A stretch of DNA of 64,000 nucleotides from Cypionkella sp. (GCF_030652235.1 NZ_JAUSBA010000034.1:248001-312000), one strand, 5' to 3'. Shown: positions 54,307 to 63,157, counted from the stretch's first letter. A program made the numbers and translations. Notes: generated by a model not told the origin, from the letters alone.

Positions 54307-55440
54307 ATGGCAAATCTAGGCATTGGTATCATCGGATGCGGCAATATTTCGACCTCGTACCTGCGGCTGGCACCCTTGTTCAAAGGGCTGGAGGTGCGGG
54401 CGGTGGCTGATATGAACATAGCCGCCGCGCAGGCGCGGGCGGCGGAATTTGGTGTGAAAGCGCAGTCGGTCGATGACCTTTTGGCGAATAATGACGTCGA
54501 TGTGGTGATCAACCTGACCATCCCTGACGCGCATTATGCGGTGACAAAGCGGATATTAGAGGCGGGCAAGCACGCCTATTCCGAAAAGCCGCTGGTGCTG
54601 ACGCTGGCGGAAGGCGTGGCTTTGCGCGATCTTGCGGCCAGCAAGGGCCTTGCCGTCGGCTGCGCGCCCGATACGTTCTTGGGCGGTACCCACCAGCAGG
54701 CCCGCGCGCTGATTGACGAGGGTAAGCTGGGGCAAATCACCACCGGCTGTGCGGCGATCCAAGGTCACGGCCCGGAAAGCTGGCACCCCAGCCCAGAGTT
54801 CTTTTATCTGCCGGGGGCTGGCCCGATCATGGATATGGGCCCGTATTACATCGCCAATCTGATCAACCTGCTTGGTCCGGTGCGGCGCGTCGGTGCGCTG
54901 ACCTCTTCGGCTACACCCACCCGCACCATCGGATCAGGGGATCGGGCGGGGCAAGAGATTGCGGTGAAGACCCCGAGCAACATTCAGGCTTTGCTGGAGT
55001 TTCATTCCGGGGCGACCATCAGCTTCTCGGCCAGCTGGGACGTCTGGCACCACAAGCGCAACCATTTTGAACTCTATGGCACCGAAGGCACGCTTTATGT
55101 CCCCGATCCAAACTTCTTCGGCGGGCCGCTGGAAATCGCAGGGCGCGATGGCGTGCTGCGTCAGGTTAAGGCTTGGGATCACCCGTTCAGCATCGTCAAC
55201 CAGAAGGGCCATCTCGGTGAGGATCAGGCGAATTACCGCACCGCAGGCATGGCCGATATGGTGCTGGCGATCACTGAGGGGCGCGATGCGCGCTGCTCGT
55301 TGGAGCGGACGTTGCACGGCGTGGATGTCATGACGGCGGCGCTGAAATCGGGCGAGACGGGGGAATTTATCACCCTGACCACCACCTGCACCCGGCCTGC
55401 GGCTTTGGGGCCAGATCAGGCGCGGGCCTTGTTGCGATAG
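54307..55440 (+). CDS. Gfo/Idh/MocA family oxidoreductase (second)
   Basis: A 377-residue dehydrogenase-like protein. The NAD(P) fold reads GIGIIGCGNISTSYLRLAP and the EKP motif is in HAYSEKPLVLT. The substrate region has GAGPIMDMGPYYIANLINLLG. It is the last intact gene of the mannoside operon. Remnants of a GH43 gene follow in the same orientation. Confidence 0.93.
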   Translation: MANLGIGIIGCGNISTSYLRLAPLFKGLEVRAVADMNIAAAQARAAEFGVKAQSVDDLLANNDVDVVINLTIPDAHYAVTKRILEAGKHAYSEKPLVLTLAEGVALRDLAASKGLAVGCAPDTFLGGTHQQARALIDEGKLGQITTGCAAIQGHGPESWHPSPEFFYLPGAGPIMDMGPYYIANLINLLGPVRRVGALTSSATPTRTIGSGDRAGQEIAVKTPSNIQALLEFHSGATISFSASWDVWHHKRNHFELYGTEGTLYVPDPNFFGGPLEIAGRDGVLRQVKAWDHPFSIVNQKGHLGEDQANYRTAGMADMVLAITEGRDARCSLERTLHGVDVMTAALKSGETGEFITLTTTCTRPAALGPDQARALLR

Positions 55441-55516
55441 GTGCGCCTCTGCCCTGTCAGCGTTGTCGCTGGCGCGCGCGATGACGTCTGACAGGACGGA
55501 AAAGCGATCGAGAGAC

Positions 55517-55834
55517 GTGGGACTGATCGAAAACCCAGTTTTGCGCGGCTTCAATGCTGATCCCAAGCTCTGCCGGGTTGGCGGTGATTGCGACACGACC
55601 GAGTCTTTGACCTTCGCCGACCCGATGCCGTGACTGTTCGGCCCGATCTCTCTGGCGGTCAAGGTTGACCGCACCGCCCAGCAGTTTTTTTGGGGGAGTC
55701 AAGTGGCGCGGTGAACATGCCTCGTTCATCGAGGCTTTCGTGGGCATGGTGGCTTATGATCTGAACGGGCAGGGGGGGGAGCGCTGATTTTACCCGGTTT
55801 GGCTTTCATCCGGGCGTATCAGAAACGCCTGCGA
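55517..55834 (+). pseudogene. Relic of a GH43 beta-xylosidase-like gene
   Basis: From GTG 55517 the frame reads VGLIENPVLRGFNADPKLCR, close to the conserved N-terminus of GH43 xylosidases (NPVLRGFNPDPSICR), and stops at about 55633. Near 55729 a second stretch reads SFIEAFVGMVAYDLNGQG, like the end of the same family. A run of eight G at 55772-55779 then shifts the frame into ADFTRFGFHPG. About 1.4 kb of the centre is missing compared with the usual 540 residues. The start still has a purine-rich GAGAG upstream. The relic lies between the operon and the GntR gene. Confidence 0.7.
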
Positions 55835-55887
55835 CAAACGCCGGGCTTGCAACGCTGGCCATTGCCGTCATAAACGGCAGAAACGCA

Positions 55888-56556
55888 ATGAGTGCAGGCC
55901 GTATGACCGAAGACGCCCGTAAAATCCCGACCCACGAGGTCACCTACGCCCGCCTGCGCGACATGATCCTGTTTGGGGTTTTGCAGCCGGGCCAGCCTGT
56001 GACGATTCAAGGCCTGACCGCCGGGCTAGAGGCTGGGATGACCCCGGTGCGTGAAGCCATCCGCCGCTTGGCGGCCGAAGGCGCATTGCTGCCGCAGGGC
56101 AACCGCCGCGTAACCGTGCCGCGCCTGAGTGCCGCGGATCTTGATCAAGTTGCCTTCGCCCGCTTGACCATCGAACCGCATTTGGCTGGCCTTGCCGTGG
56201 TTACGCCTGCGTTGATCGAAAAACTGGAAATGCTGGATACCGCCGTCGATGCGGCGATAAGCGCCGACGATGTCTCTGGCTATCTGAAAAGCAACCACGC
56301 CTTCCATTTCGCTTTGTATGAGGCGGCGGGGGCGGGGGTGCTGTTCGACATGGCGCGCTCGCTTTGGCTGCGCTTTGGTCCCAGCTTGCGGGTGGTTTCG
56401 TCGCGCAGTGGCGCAACCAGCCTGCCGGATTCGCACAAAGAGGCCTTAGCTGCCATGCGGGCAGGCGATGCCGCTGGCCTGTCCGCCGCGATGCAGCGCG
56501 ACATTGCGCAGGGCGTTGATCAGGTCCGCGCGGCCTTGCAGCGCGGTGAAATTTAG
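55888..56556 (+). CDS. GntR family transcriptional regulator (FCD type)
   Basis: A 222-residue regulator. The winged helix-turn-helix reads THEVTYARLRDMILFGVLQP and ends GMTPVREAIRRLAAEGAL, followed by a helical FCD effector domain with HAFHFALYEAAG supplying a metal-binding His. Two ATGs, 55888 and 55903, are possible. The frame is open upstream through the GH43 relic tail. Its likely target is the palindromes before the aminotransferase gene just downstream. Confidence 0.9.
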   Translation: MSAGRMTEDARKIPTHEVTYARLRDMILFGVLQPGQPVTIQGLTAGLEAGMTPVREAIRRLAAEGALLPQGNRRVTVPRLSAADLDQVAFARLTIEPHLAGLAVVTPALIEKLEMLDTAVDAAISADDVSGYLKSNHAFHFALYEAAGAGVLFDMARSLWLRFGPSLRVVSSRSGATSLPDSHKEALAAMRAGDAAGLSAAMQRDIAQGVDQVRAALQRGEI

Positions 56557-56578
56557 GCCTGGAACGCCGTCTCGAGAT

Positions 56579-56620
56579 AATTTGATCAAATTTCTTGAAC
56601 GCCGCTGCATTTGATCATAT
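56579..56620. promoter_or_regulatory. Paired TTTGATCA sites before the aminotransferase gene
   Basis: AATTTGATCAAATT (56579-56592) is a perfect palindrome. ATTTGATCATAT (56609-56620) repeats its core 29 bp on. The pair lies 58-99 bp before the aminotransferase start and just after the GntR gene, whose product is a natural candidate ligand. Confidence 0.7.
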
Positions 56621-56677
56621 CCTGATCCAAAGGCCACCGGATTCGGGCATGGCCGCGCGTATCAAGGGGATCATGCG

Positions 56678-58063
56678 ATGAACAAAATCACCAACCACAT
56701 GCCGACGGCTGAACTTCAGGCGCTGGATGCAGCCCACCACATGCACCCGTTCACCGCCAACACCGCCCTTGGCAAAAAGGGCGCGCGGATCATGACGCAG
56801 GGCAAAGGCGTCTGGCTGACCGACAGCGAAGGCAACAAGATCATCGACGGCATGGCCGGTCTGTGGTGTGTCAACATCGGCTATGGCCGCCCGGAACTGG
56901 GCGAAGTCGCCAAGCGGCAGATGGATGAGCTGTCCTATTACAACACCTTCTTCCAGACCAGCCATGTGCCGGCCATCGCTTTGGCCGCCAAGATCGCCGA
57001 ACTGGCGCCTGCGGGCATGAACCATGTGTTCTTTGCAGGCTCGGGATCTGAGGCCAATGACACCAACATCCGTCTGGTGCGGCGCTATTGGGATATCAAG
57101 GGCCAGCCGGAAAAGCGGGTGATCATCGCGCGGACGAATGGCTATCACGGCTCCACCATTGGTGGTGGGTCGTTGGGCGGGATGTCGGGCATTCATGCCC
57201 ATGGCGGCAAGCTGGCCGGGATCGTCCATATCGGCGAGCCGAACTATTGGGATCAGGGCGGCGACATGACGCCAGAGGCCTTCGGGCTGATGCGGGCGCA
57301 GGAACTGGAAGCGATGATCCTGAACCTTGGGGTCGAGAATGTCGCGGCTTTCATCGGCGAACCTATTCAGGGCGCGGGCGGGGTGATCGTGCCGCCGTCA
57401 ACCTATTGGCCGGAAATTCAGCGCATCGTTGACAAATATGGCATCCTCCTGATCGCGGATGAGGTGATCACCGGGTTTGGCCGCACCGGGAATTGGTTTG
57501 GCAGCCAGACTTTCGGCATCAAGCCACATATCATGACCATCGCGAAGGGGCTCAGTTCGGGCTATCAGCCGATTGGCGGCTCGGTTGTCTGCGATGAGGT
57601 GGCGGCGGTGATCGGCACCGATGAGTTCAATCACGGCTACACCTATTCCGGCCATCCGGTCGCGGCGGCGGTGGCGTTGGAGAACCTGCGGATCATTCAG
57701 GAAGAAGGCATCGTCGAGCACGTCCGCGATGTGGCGCATCCCCATCTGGCTGCGAAATGGGCGGCGCTGGCGGATCATCCGATGGTGGGCGACGCGCAGT
57801 TGGTGGGGTTGATGGGATCGATTGCGCTGACCCCGAATAAAGAGAAGCGGGCGAAGTTTTCCAGCGAGACCGGCACTGTCGGCTATCGTTGCCGTGAGCG
57901 GTGCTTTGCCAACAATCTGATCATGCGGCATGTGGGCGATCGGATGATCATCGCGCCGCCACTGGTGATCACGCCGGAAGAAATCGACGTGTTGATCGCG
58001 CGGGCGAAGACCAGCTTGGATGAATGCTATGCGGGTCTTAAGGCAGACGGGTTGTTTAAGTGA
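56678..58063 (+). CDS. Class III aminotransferase (putrescine/omega-amino acid type)
   Basis: A 461-residue PLP transaminase. The Schiff-base Lys is in MTIAKGLSSGYQPIGG, the cofactor segment is LLIADEVITGFGRTG, and FFAGSGSEANDTNIRLVRRY is present. The N-terminus ALDAAHHMHPFTANTAL is found in pyruvate-dependent diamine transaminases such as SpuC, but omega-amino acid and taurine enzymes look similar. It lies downstream of a GntR gene and is followed by a terminator. Confidence 0.92.
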   Translation: MNKITNHMPTAELQALDAAHHMHPFTANTALGKKGARIMTQGKGVWLTDSEGNKIIDGMAGLWCVNIGYGRPELGEVAKRQMDELSYYNTFFQTSHVPAIALAAKIAELAPAGMNHVFFAGSGSEANDTNIRLVRRYWDIKGQPEKRVIIARTNGYHGSTIGGGSLGGMSGIHAHGGKLAGIVHIGEPNYWDQGGDMTPEAFGLMRAQELEAMILNLGVENVAAFIGEPIQGAGGVIVPPSTYWPEIQRIVDKYGILLIADEVITGFGRTGNWFGSQTFGIKPHIMTIAKGLSSGYQPIGGSVVCDEVAAVIGTDEFNHGYTYSGHPVAAAVALENLRIIQEEGIVEHVRDVAHPHLAAKWAALADHPMVGDAQLVGLMGSIALTPNKEKRAKFSSETGTVGYRCRERCFANNLIMRHVGDRMIIAPPLVITPEEIDVLIARAKTSLDECYAGLKADGLFK

Positions 58064-58089
58064 TCTGAGGCTGGTTTTGAGCGGAATTG

Positions 58090-58117
58090 GGGCGGGGCTG
58101 AAAGGCTCCGCCCTTTT
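58090..58117 (+). terminator. Terminator of the aminotransferase gene
   Basis: A 9-bp stem GGGCGGGGC/GCTCCGCCC (one G-T pair) with a 6-base loop and TTTT begins 27 bp after the stop. Confidence 0.88.
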
Positions 58118-58124
58118 CTTTGGG

Positions 58125-58172
58125 GTGTCCCCGCGTGGACAGATTTGGTTGTGCTGTGTTATCAATAGGTTG
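58125..58172. promoter_or_regulatory. Composite element, second copy: GTGTCC palindrome and CAATAGGTTG
   Basis: GTGTCCCCGCGTGGACAG (58125-58142), with two differences from the perfect copy at 18471, is followed after exactly 20 bp by CAATAGGTTG (58163-58172). The following stretch is AT-rich. It lies about 330 bp before cysK. Confidence 0.6.
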
Positions 58173-58503
58173 AATATTTATGTTTAGGATTTGTTCATCT
58201 GTGTCGCAGGCCATAGGCGCGACTGGGTCAGGATGTGGCCACGATTTTTCTCAAAAATCGGAACCGGCTCTGGATGTTCTGCGGGGACGGTTCTTGGGGT
58301 TTGTGTCTAAGCGCCGCGCGGGAATGTTTAAGCCAGTATGAAATCGCTGGGGTGGGGATTGTTTGGGCTGGTGGGGGATTGCTGGAACGCGGTTCAACGC
58401 CACCAGCGCAAGCCGTGCGGATTTCCTTTTCGGTCTGGCTGCGCTTGAGTTTGCCCGCCTGCTCGCCTATTCCTTTAGCAACGGTATAAAGGATGGTTTT
58501 CCC
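58173..58503 (+). promoter_or_regulatory. Leader region of cysK
   Basis: No gene is supported. It holds a hairpin at 58240-58260 (CGATTTTTCTCAAAAATCG plus flanks), which resembles a single arm of the double-hairpin repeat followed by GGAACCGG. The ribosome-binding site before cysK is AAAGGATGG. Confidence 0.5.
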
Positions 58504-59538
58504 ATGCGGATTCACAGTGACTTGGCTGACACGATCGGCAACACCCCGCTTTTGAAGCTGAAACGTGCGTCAGAGATCACCGGCTGCACGATCTTGGGCA
58601 AGTGTGAGTTTCTTAATCCCGGCCAATCGGTGAAGGATCGCGCGGCGCTTTACATGATCCGCGATGCGGTCGCCAAAGGCCAGTTGCAGCCGGGCGGCAC
58701 GATTGTGGAAGGGACGGCGGGCAACACCGGGATCGGTTTGGCGCTGGTTGGTGCGAGCATGGGATTTCGCACCGTGATCGTTATTCCTGAGACGCAATCG
58801 CAGGAAAAAAAGGACATGCTGCGCTTGGCGGGTGCCGAATTGGTGCAGGTGCCGGCGGCACCCTACAAGAACCTGAACAACTATGTGCGCTACTCGGGCC
58901 GTCTGGCGGAAGCTTTGGCGCGCACCGAGCCGAATGGTGCGATCTGGGCCAATCAGTTTGACAACGTCGCCAATCGGCTGAGCCATGTTGAGACCACCGG
59001 GCCAGAGATTTGGGAGCAGACCGGCGGCAAGGTTGATGGTTTTATCTGTGCTGTGGGTTCTGGCGGCACTTTGGCGGGGGTTGCCTTGGCGTTGCAGCCC
59101 AAAGGCGTGAAGATCGGTCTGGCGGACCCGGAGGGGGCGGCTTTGCATGCGTTCTACACCACGGGTCAGTTTGACAGCCCCGGAAACTCGATCACCGAAG
59201 GCATCGGGCAGGGCCGGATTACCGCCAATCTGGAAGGCTTCACCCCCGATTTCAGCTATCGCATTCCGGATGTCGAGGCTTTGCCTTTGTGCTTTGAGAT
59301 GCTGGAGGAGGAAGGCATTTGTCTGGGCGGATCATCCGGTATCAACATTGCAGGGGCGGTGCGGATGGCGCGCGAGATGGGGCCGGGCCATACCATTGTC
59401 ACCATCCTATGCGATTATGGTAACCGCTATCAGTCCAAGCTGTATAACCCGGCGTTCCTGAAGGAAAAGGGTCTGCCAGTGCCGAAGTGGCTGGATCGCG
59501 GGCCGTCGAATATCCCGACGGTGTTTGAAGACGCATGA
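58504..59538 (+). CDS. cysK: Cysteine synthase A CysK
   Basis: O-acetylserine sulfhydrylase making cysteine from O-acetylserine and sulfide. It has 344 residues. The PLP Lys is K44 in NPGQSVKDRAA, with EGTAGNTGIGLALVGA and GSGGTLAGVALALQPKG forming the cofactor and substrate loops. The start MRIHSDLADTIGNTPL at 58504 follows AAGGATGG; the frame upstream to 58363 is not conserved. The end overlaps the channel gene (ATGA). Members of this subfamily with about 340 residues are common in alphaproteobacteria. Confidence 0.95.
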   Translation: MRIHSDLADTIGNTPLLKLKRASEITGCTILGKCEFLNPGQSVKDRAALYMIRDAVAKGQLQPGGTIVEGTAGNTGIGLALVGASMGFRTVIVIPETQSQEKKDMLRLAGAELVQVPAAPYKNLNNYVRYSGRLAEALARTEPNGAIWANQFDNVANRLSHVETTGPEIWEQTGGKVDGFICAVGSGGTLAGVALALQPKGVKIGLADPEGAALHAFYTTGQFDSPGNSITEGIGQGRITANLEGFTPDFSYRIPDVEALPLCFEMLEEEGICLGGSSGINIAGAVRMAREMGPGHTIVTILCDYGNRYQSKLYNPAFLKEKGLPVPKWLDRGPSNIPTVFEDA

Positions 59539-61973
59539 TCGCGCCTTTACTGCGCAGGCTGCTGCTGGTTCTGGTGCTACTGGCGGCGCTGGGGCCGGCT
59601 GGCCCAGTCGCTGCCCAGGATGCGCTTAAAGCCGATGACTACAAGACCTTCGACACCACGGTGTCGCAGATTGAGGATGTTGTGGTCAAAGCGCAGGTCG
59701 ATGACGAACGCCTGAGCAATATGCGCGCCGAGATGGTGAAATGGCGCTCGACCTTTAGTGCCGCACAGGGCAGCAATGCCGACCAGATTGCCACCGCGAA
59801 AAACCAGATCGCGGCGCTGGGCCCGGTGCCCGCCGAGGGGCAGACCGAAGATGCGATGATCGCCAAGCGGCGTGTCGAGTTGAGCGCCGAATTGGCCAAG
59901 CTGCAAGCCCCGGTGCTGACCGCCACCGAGGCCACCACCCGCGCCGACAGCACCATCGCCTCGATTGACAAGCTGATCCGCGAACGGCACGCCGATAAAT
60001 TGCTGCGCCTGTCGCCCTCGGCGCTGAACCCGGTGAATTGGCCGACAGCGGTGTCGATGTTCCGCTGGATGGGGCAGTGGATCTGGGATGAGACCCGTTG
60101 GCGCTTCACGCGGCCGATGAATGTCGACCAGTTGCGCGACAATGCGCCGTTGATCGTGGTTTTGGTGTTGGCGGCACTTTTGTTGTTGGTGCGCGGCGGC
60201 CGTTGGATGCGGCGTCTGACCACTTGGCTGCTGTCCAAGACCCAGATGCGCGGGCGCAACCTGATTTCCGGCATTATGTCTTTGGGTCAAGTGGCTTTGC
60301 CCGTGGCAGGGGCGGTGTTGCTGTATATGGCGCTGGAGCGGGCCTCGCTGTTTGGGCCAATCATCCTGTCGCTGTTTTCAGCGCTGCCCGCTGTGGTGTT
60401 GGTGATCTTCCTGACACGCTGGCTGGCGCATCATGTCTTCCCGGCCGACCCCGAACAGGAAAGCGCTATTGGCCTTGGGCTAGAGGACCGTGCCGAGGGG
60501 CGGTTGCAGGCGGTGCTGCTGGGGGTCTCGGTGGCGCTTTACGATCTGATGGCGACGTGGATCGTGCCGCGGGCGGCGAATTTCCTCGGCGGGGCGGCCA
60601 GCAATATCGCCGCAGATCGTGCGCAGCAGGTGGCGCAGGCGACCGATGCGGCGATTTCGGTGATCGTGGTGCCGTTACACGTGTTCGCGGCGGTTGCGCT
60701 GTATCGGTTGGGCCAGATCTTGCGGCGGCAAAGTGCGGCTGGGCGGAGTGGCGGCGAGGGCGCGTTCCGGTTTGAGCTGATCTATTGGGTCTCCTCTGCC
60801 GCCATCGCCATCGCGGTGGTGGCCCCGGCGCTGGGCCTGATCGGCTATGTCAGTGCCGCCAATGCGCTGATCTGGCCTGCGATCAACACGTTGTCGCTGT
60901 TTGCGATGGTGGTGGTGGTGCAAGGCTTCTTTGCCGAATTGTATGTGACGGTGGCGCGCACGCCTGAGGCCCGGCACGATGGCTTGATGCCGATCATTGC
61001 CGGCCTGGTGATCACCTGTGCGGCGCTGCCGCTGTTGGCGCTGATCTGGGGTGCGCGGGTTGTTGATCTGGTCGATCTGTGGACCTCGTTCCGCTCTGGC
61101 GTCTCGTTGGGCGGGGTGCGGATATCACCGACGAATTTCATCGTCCTCGTCGCGGTGTTTGGGGTCAGCTATGCGGTGACGCGACTGGTGCAGGGCGGCT
61201 TGAAATCCTCAATCCTGCCGCGCACCTCGCTGGATCAGGGCGGACGAAATGCCATCGTTTCGGGCGTGGGCTACGCTGGGGTGTTTTTGTCGGCGCTGCT
61301 GGCGATCACGGCGGCGGGGATTGATCTGTCGGGCTTTGCGCTGGTGGCTTCGGCTTTGTCGATCGGCATCGGTTTTGGCTTGCAGACGATTGTGTCGAAC
61401 TTTGTGTCGGGCGTGATCTTGCTTGTCGAACGCCCGGTGTCCGAGGGTGACTGGATCGAGGTTGGCACCACAACGGGCATCGTCAAATCAATCTCGGTGC
61501 GCTCCACCCGAATCCAGACTTTCGACCGATCCGACGTGATCGTGCCGAACTCGGATCTGATCTCGGGGGCAGTGACAAACTTTACCCGCTTCAACATGTC
61601 AGGGCGGCTGATTGTGCCGGTTGGCGTGGCTTTCGGCTCGGATACCCGGCGGGTTGATCAGGTGTTGCGCGAGATCGCCGAGGCACAGCCGTTGGTGGTG
61701 TTGAACCCGCCGCCGGTGATTGCGCTGATCGGCTTTGGCGCAGATTCGATTAACTTTGAAATCAGGATGATCCTGCGGGATGTAAATTTCAGCTTGGAGG
61801 TGCGCTCAGAAATCAACCATGAAATCGTCCGCTGCTTTGCCGAAAACAAGATCGAGATTCCGTTTACCCAGCAGGATATTCATCTGCGCAACGTCGATGA
61901 GCTGGCTGCTGCCCTGCGAGAGTTGCAAAAAATTGGTATTCTTCCGCCTGCGCAAGGAAAACCTGACGTATGA
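59535..61973 (+). CDS. Mechanosensitive channel of the MscS family with DUF3772 domain
   Basis: An 812-residue membrane protein. A 28-residue signal peptide (LLRRLLLVLVLLAALGPAGP) leads to a periplasmic helical DUF3772-type domain (about 30-190). Roughly ten membrane spans follow, ending in the MscS pore and beta domain (ASALSIGIGFGLQTIVSNFVSG, then VERPVSEGDWIEVG, IVPNSDLISGAVTNF). It releases osmolytes on hypo-osmotic shock by family function. It is overlapped by cysK upstream and alaX downstream (ATGA on both sides). Confidence 0.93.
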   Translation: MIAPLLRRLLLVLVLLAALGPAGPVAAQDALKADDYKTFDTTVSQIEDVVVKAQVDDERLSNMRAEMVKWRSTFSAAQGSNADQIATAKNQIAALGPVPAEGQTEDAMIAKRRVELSAELAKLQAPVLTATEATTRADSTIASIDKLIRERHADKLLRLSPSALNPVNWPTAVSMFRWMGQWIWDETRWRFTRPMNVDQLRDNAPLIVVLVLAALLLLVRGGRWMRRLTTWLLSKTQMRGRNLISGIMSLGQVALPVAGAVLLYMALERASLFGPIILSLFSALPAVVLVIFLTRWLAHHVFPADPEQESAIGLGLEDRAEGRLQAVLLGVSVALYDLMATWIVPRAANFLGGAASNIAADRAQQVAQATDAAISVIVVPLHVFAAVALYRLGQILRRQSAAGRSGGEGAFRFELIYWVSSAAIAIAVVAPALGLIGYVSAANALIWPAINTLSLFAMVVVVQGFFAELYVTVARTPEARHDGLMPIIAGLVITCAALPLLALIWGARVVDLVDLWTSFRSGVSLGGVRISPTNFIVLVAVFGVSYAVTRLVQGGLKSSILPRTSLDQGGRNAIVSGVGYAGVFLSALLAITAAGIDLSGFALVASALSIGIGFGLQTIVSNFVSGVILLVERPVSEGDWIEVGTTTGIVKSISVRSTRIQTFDRSDVIVPNSDLISGAVTNFTRFNMSGRLIVPVGVAFGSDTRRVDQVLREIAEAQPLVVLNPPPVIALIGFGADSINFEIRMILRDVNFSLEVRSEINHEIVRCFAENKIEIPFTQQDIHLRNVDELAAALRELQKIGILPPAQGKPDV

Positions 61974-62692
61974 CAACTCAACTGCTGTTTCGTGACGACG
62001 CCTATCTGCGTGAAGCTGAGGCGACCGTGCTGGCCCATACGCCGGAAGGTGGCATCGTGCTGGATGCTTCAATCTTCTACGCCACCGCAGGTGGGCAGCC
62101 GGGGGACAGCGGCATGATCGTTTGGTCGGGCGGGCGGATGCCGATTGCAACGGCGGTGAAGGTTGAAGGCGGGCTGATCGCTTTGGTGCCAGCCGAGGCC
62201 ACCGCCTTGCCGCCGGTGGGCAGCAAAATCACCCAGCGCCTTGACTGGCACCGCCGCCACCGCCACATGCGGGTGCATACCGCGCTGCATCTGTTGTCGG
62301 TGGTGATCCCCTTGCCGGTGACGGGGGGGCAGATCGGTGCCGACAAGGGCCGTCTGGATTTCATGATGCCAGAGCCGCCGCAAGATGTTGCAGCCCTGAA
62401 CACCGCGCTTAACCTGTTGATCGAGCGTGATCTTCCGATCACAGACTCTTGGATCAGCGAGGCCGAATTGCTGGCCAATCCACAACTTGTCAAAACCATG
62501 TCGGTCAGCCCGCCAATGGGGCAGGGCCGTATCCGCTTGGTGCGGATCGGGCAGGGCGCGGCGCAGATTGACCTGCAACCCTGCGGCGGCACCCATGTCG
62601 CGCGCACCGCCGAGATTGGCCGGGTTGAGATCGGCCGTATCGAGAACAAAGGCAAACAAAACCGCCGGGTCAACCTGTTGCTCGTCGATTAG
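61970..62692 (+). CDS. Alanyl-tRNA editing protein, AlaX type
   Basis: A 240-residue free-standing editing domain that deacylates mischarged tRNA-Ala. Zinc ligands are H103 and H107 in HTALH and C205 and H209 in CGGTH. The preceding FYATAGGQPGDSG motif is the conserved beta-strand of AlaRS editing domains. The length fits AlaX-M. The start overlaps the MscS-family gene (ATGA). Co-expression with cysK and the channel is likely. Confidence 0.92.
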   Translation: MTTQLLFRDDAYLREAEATVLAHTPEGGIVLDASIFYATAGGQPGDSGMIVWSGGRMPIATAVKVEGGLIALVPAEATALPPVGSKITQRLDWHRRHRHMRVHTALHLLSVVIPLPVTGGQIGADKGRLDFMMPEPPQDVAALNTALNLLIERDLPITDSWISEAELLANPQLVKTMSVSPPMGQGRIRLVRIGQGAAQIDLQPCGGTHVARTAEIGRVEIGRIENKGKQNRRVNLLLVD

Positions 62693-62894
62693 GGCATGCC
62701 CGCGTTTATCCGCAGTCACTTTGCCCTCTGAGCGCGTTTGCAAAGACAATCGCTGCCTCGGCGGCAGCGTGGATGCATGACCCCAATCGACCGCAACACG
62801 CTCTAAACCCCGCCGAAAGTCCCGCAAAAACCGCAGCAAAACCCAAGTTTCCCCCCTTGCGCCCGCGCTGCGTTGCAGGCTAAACACCCGCAAC

Positions 62895-62984
62895 GGATCG
62901 GTGGCCGAGTGGTCGAAGGCGCACGCCTGGAAAGTGTGTAGGCGGGGAACCGTCTCTAGGGTTCGAATCCCTATCGATCCGCCA
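62895..62984 (+). tRNA. tRNA-Ser (GGA)
   Basis: A class II tRNA with a long variable arm. The acceptor stem GGATCGG pairs with TCGATCC, the anticodon stem CACGC/GTGTG closes loop CTGGAAA, and anticodon GGA is at 62929-62931. The T arm has GGTTCGAATCC. CCA is encoded at 62982-62984. The 3' end is next to an integrase gene, a common attachment-site arrangement. Confidence 0.97.
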
Positions 62985-63157
62985 TTTTCATTGCTAGTTT
63001 CTTGCTGTAAGTTATTGAAAATACGGCCTTATATTGATTTTTAATCGACTGGCTTCAATCCAAAACCATTGAGTGCTATACATTTTGCGCTACATTTTGC
63101 TTTACACCTCGTGTTCAGCGACGCATCCTTGACCTACTCAACGAGGTCAGCGGCATC
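62985..63157 (+). promoter_or_regulatory. Spacer between tRNA-Ser and the integrase gene
   Basis: AT-rich compared with the rest of the window. It contains a direct repeat TACATTTTGC at 63079-63088 and 63091-63100 (12-bp period), possibly an integrase arm-type site or a promoter feature. Confidence 0.4.
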
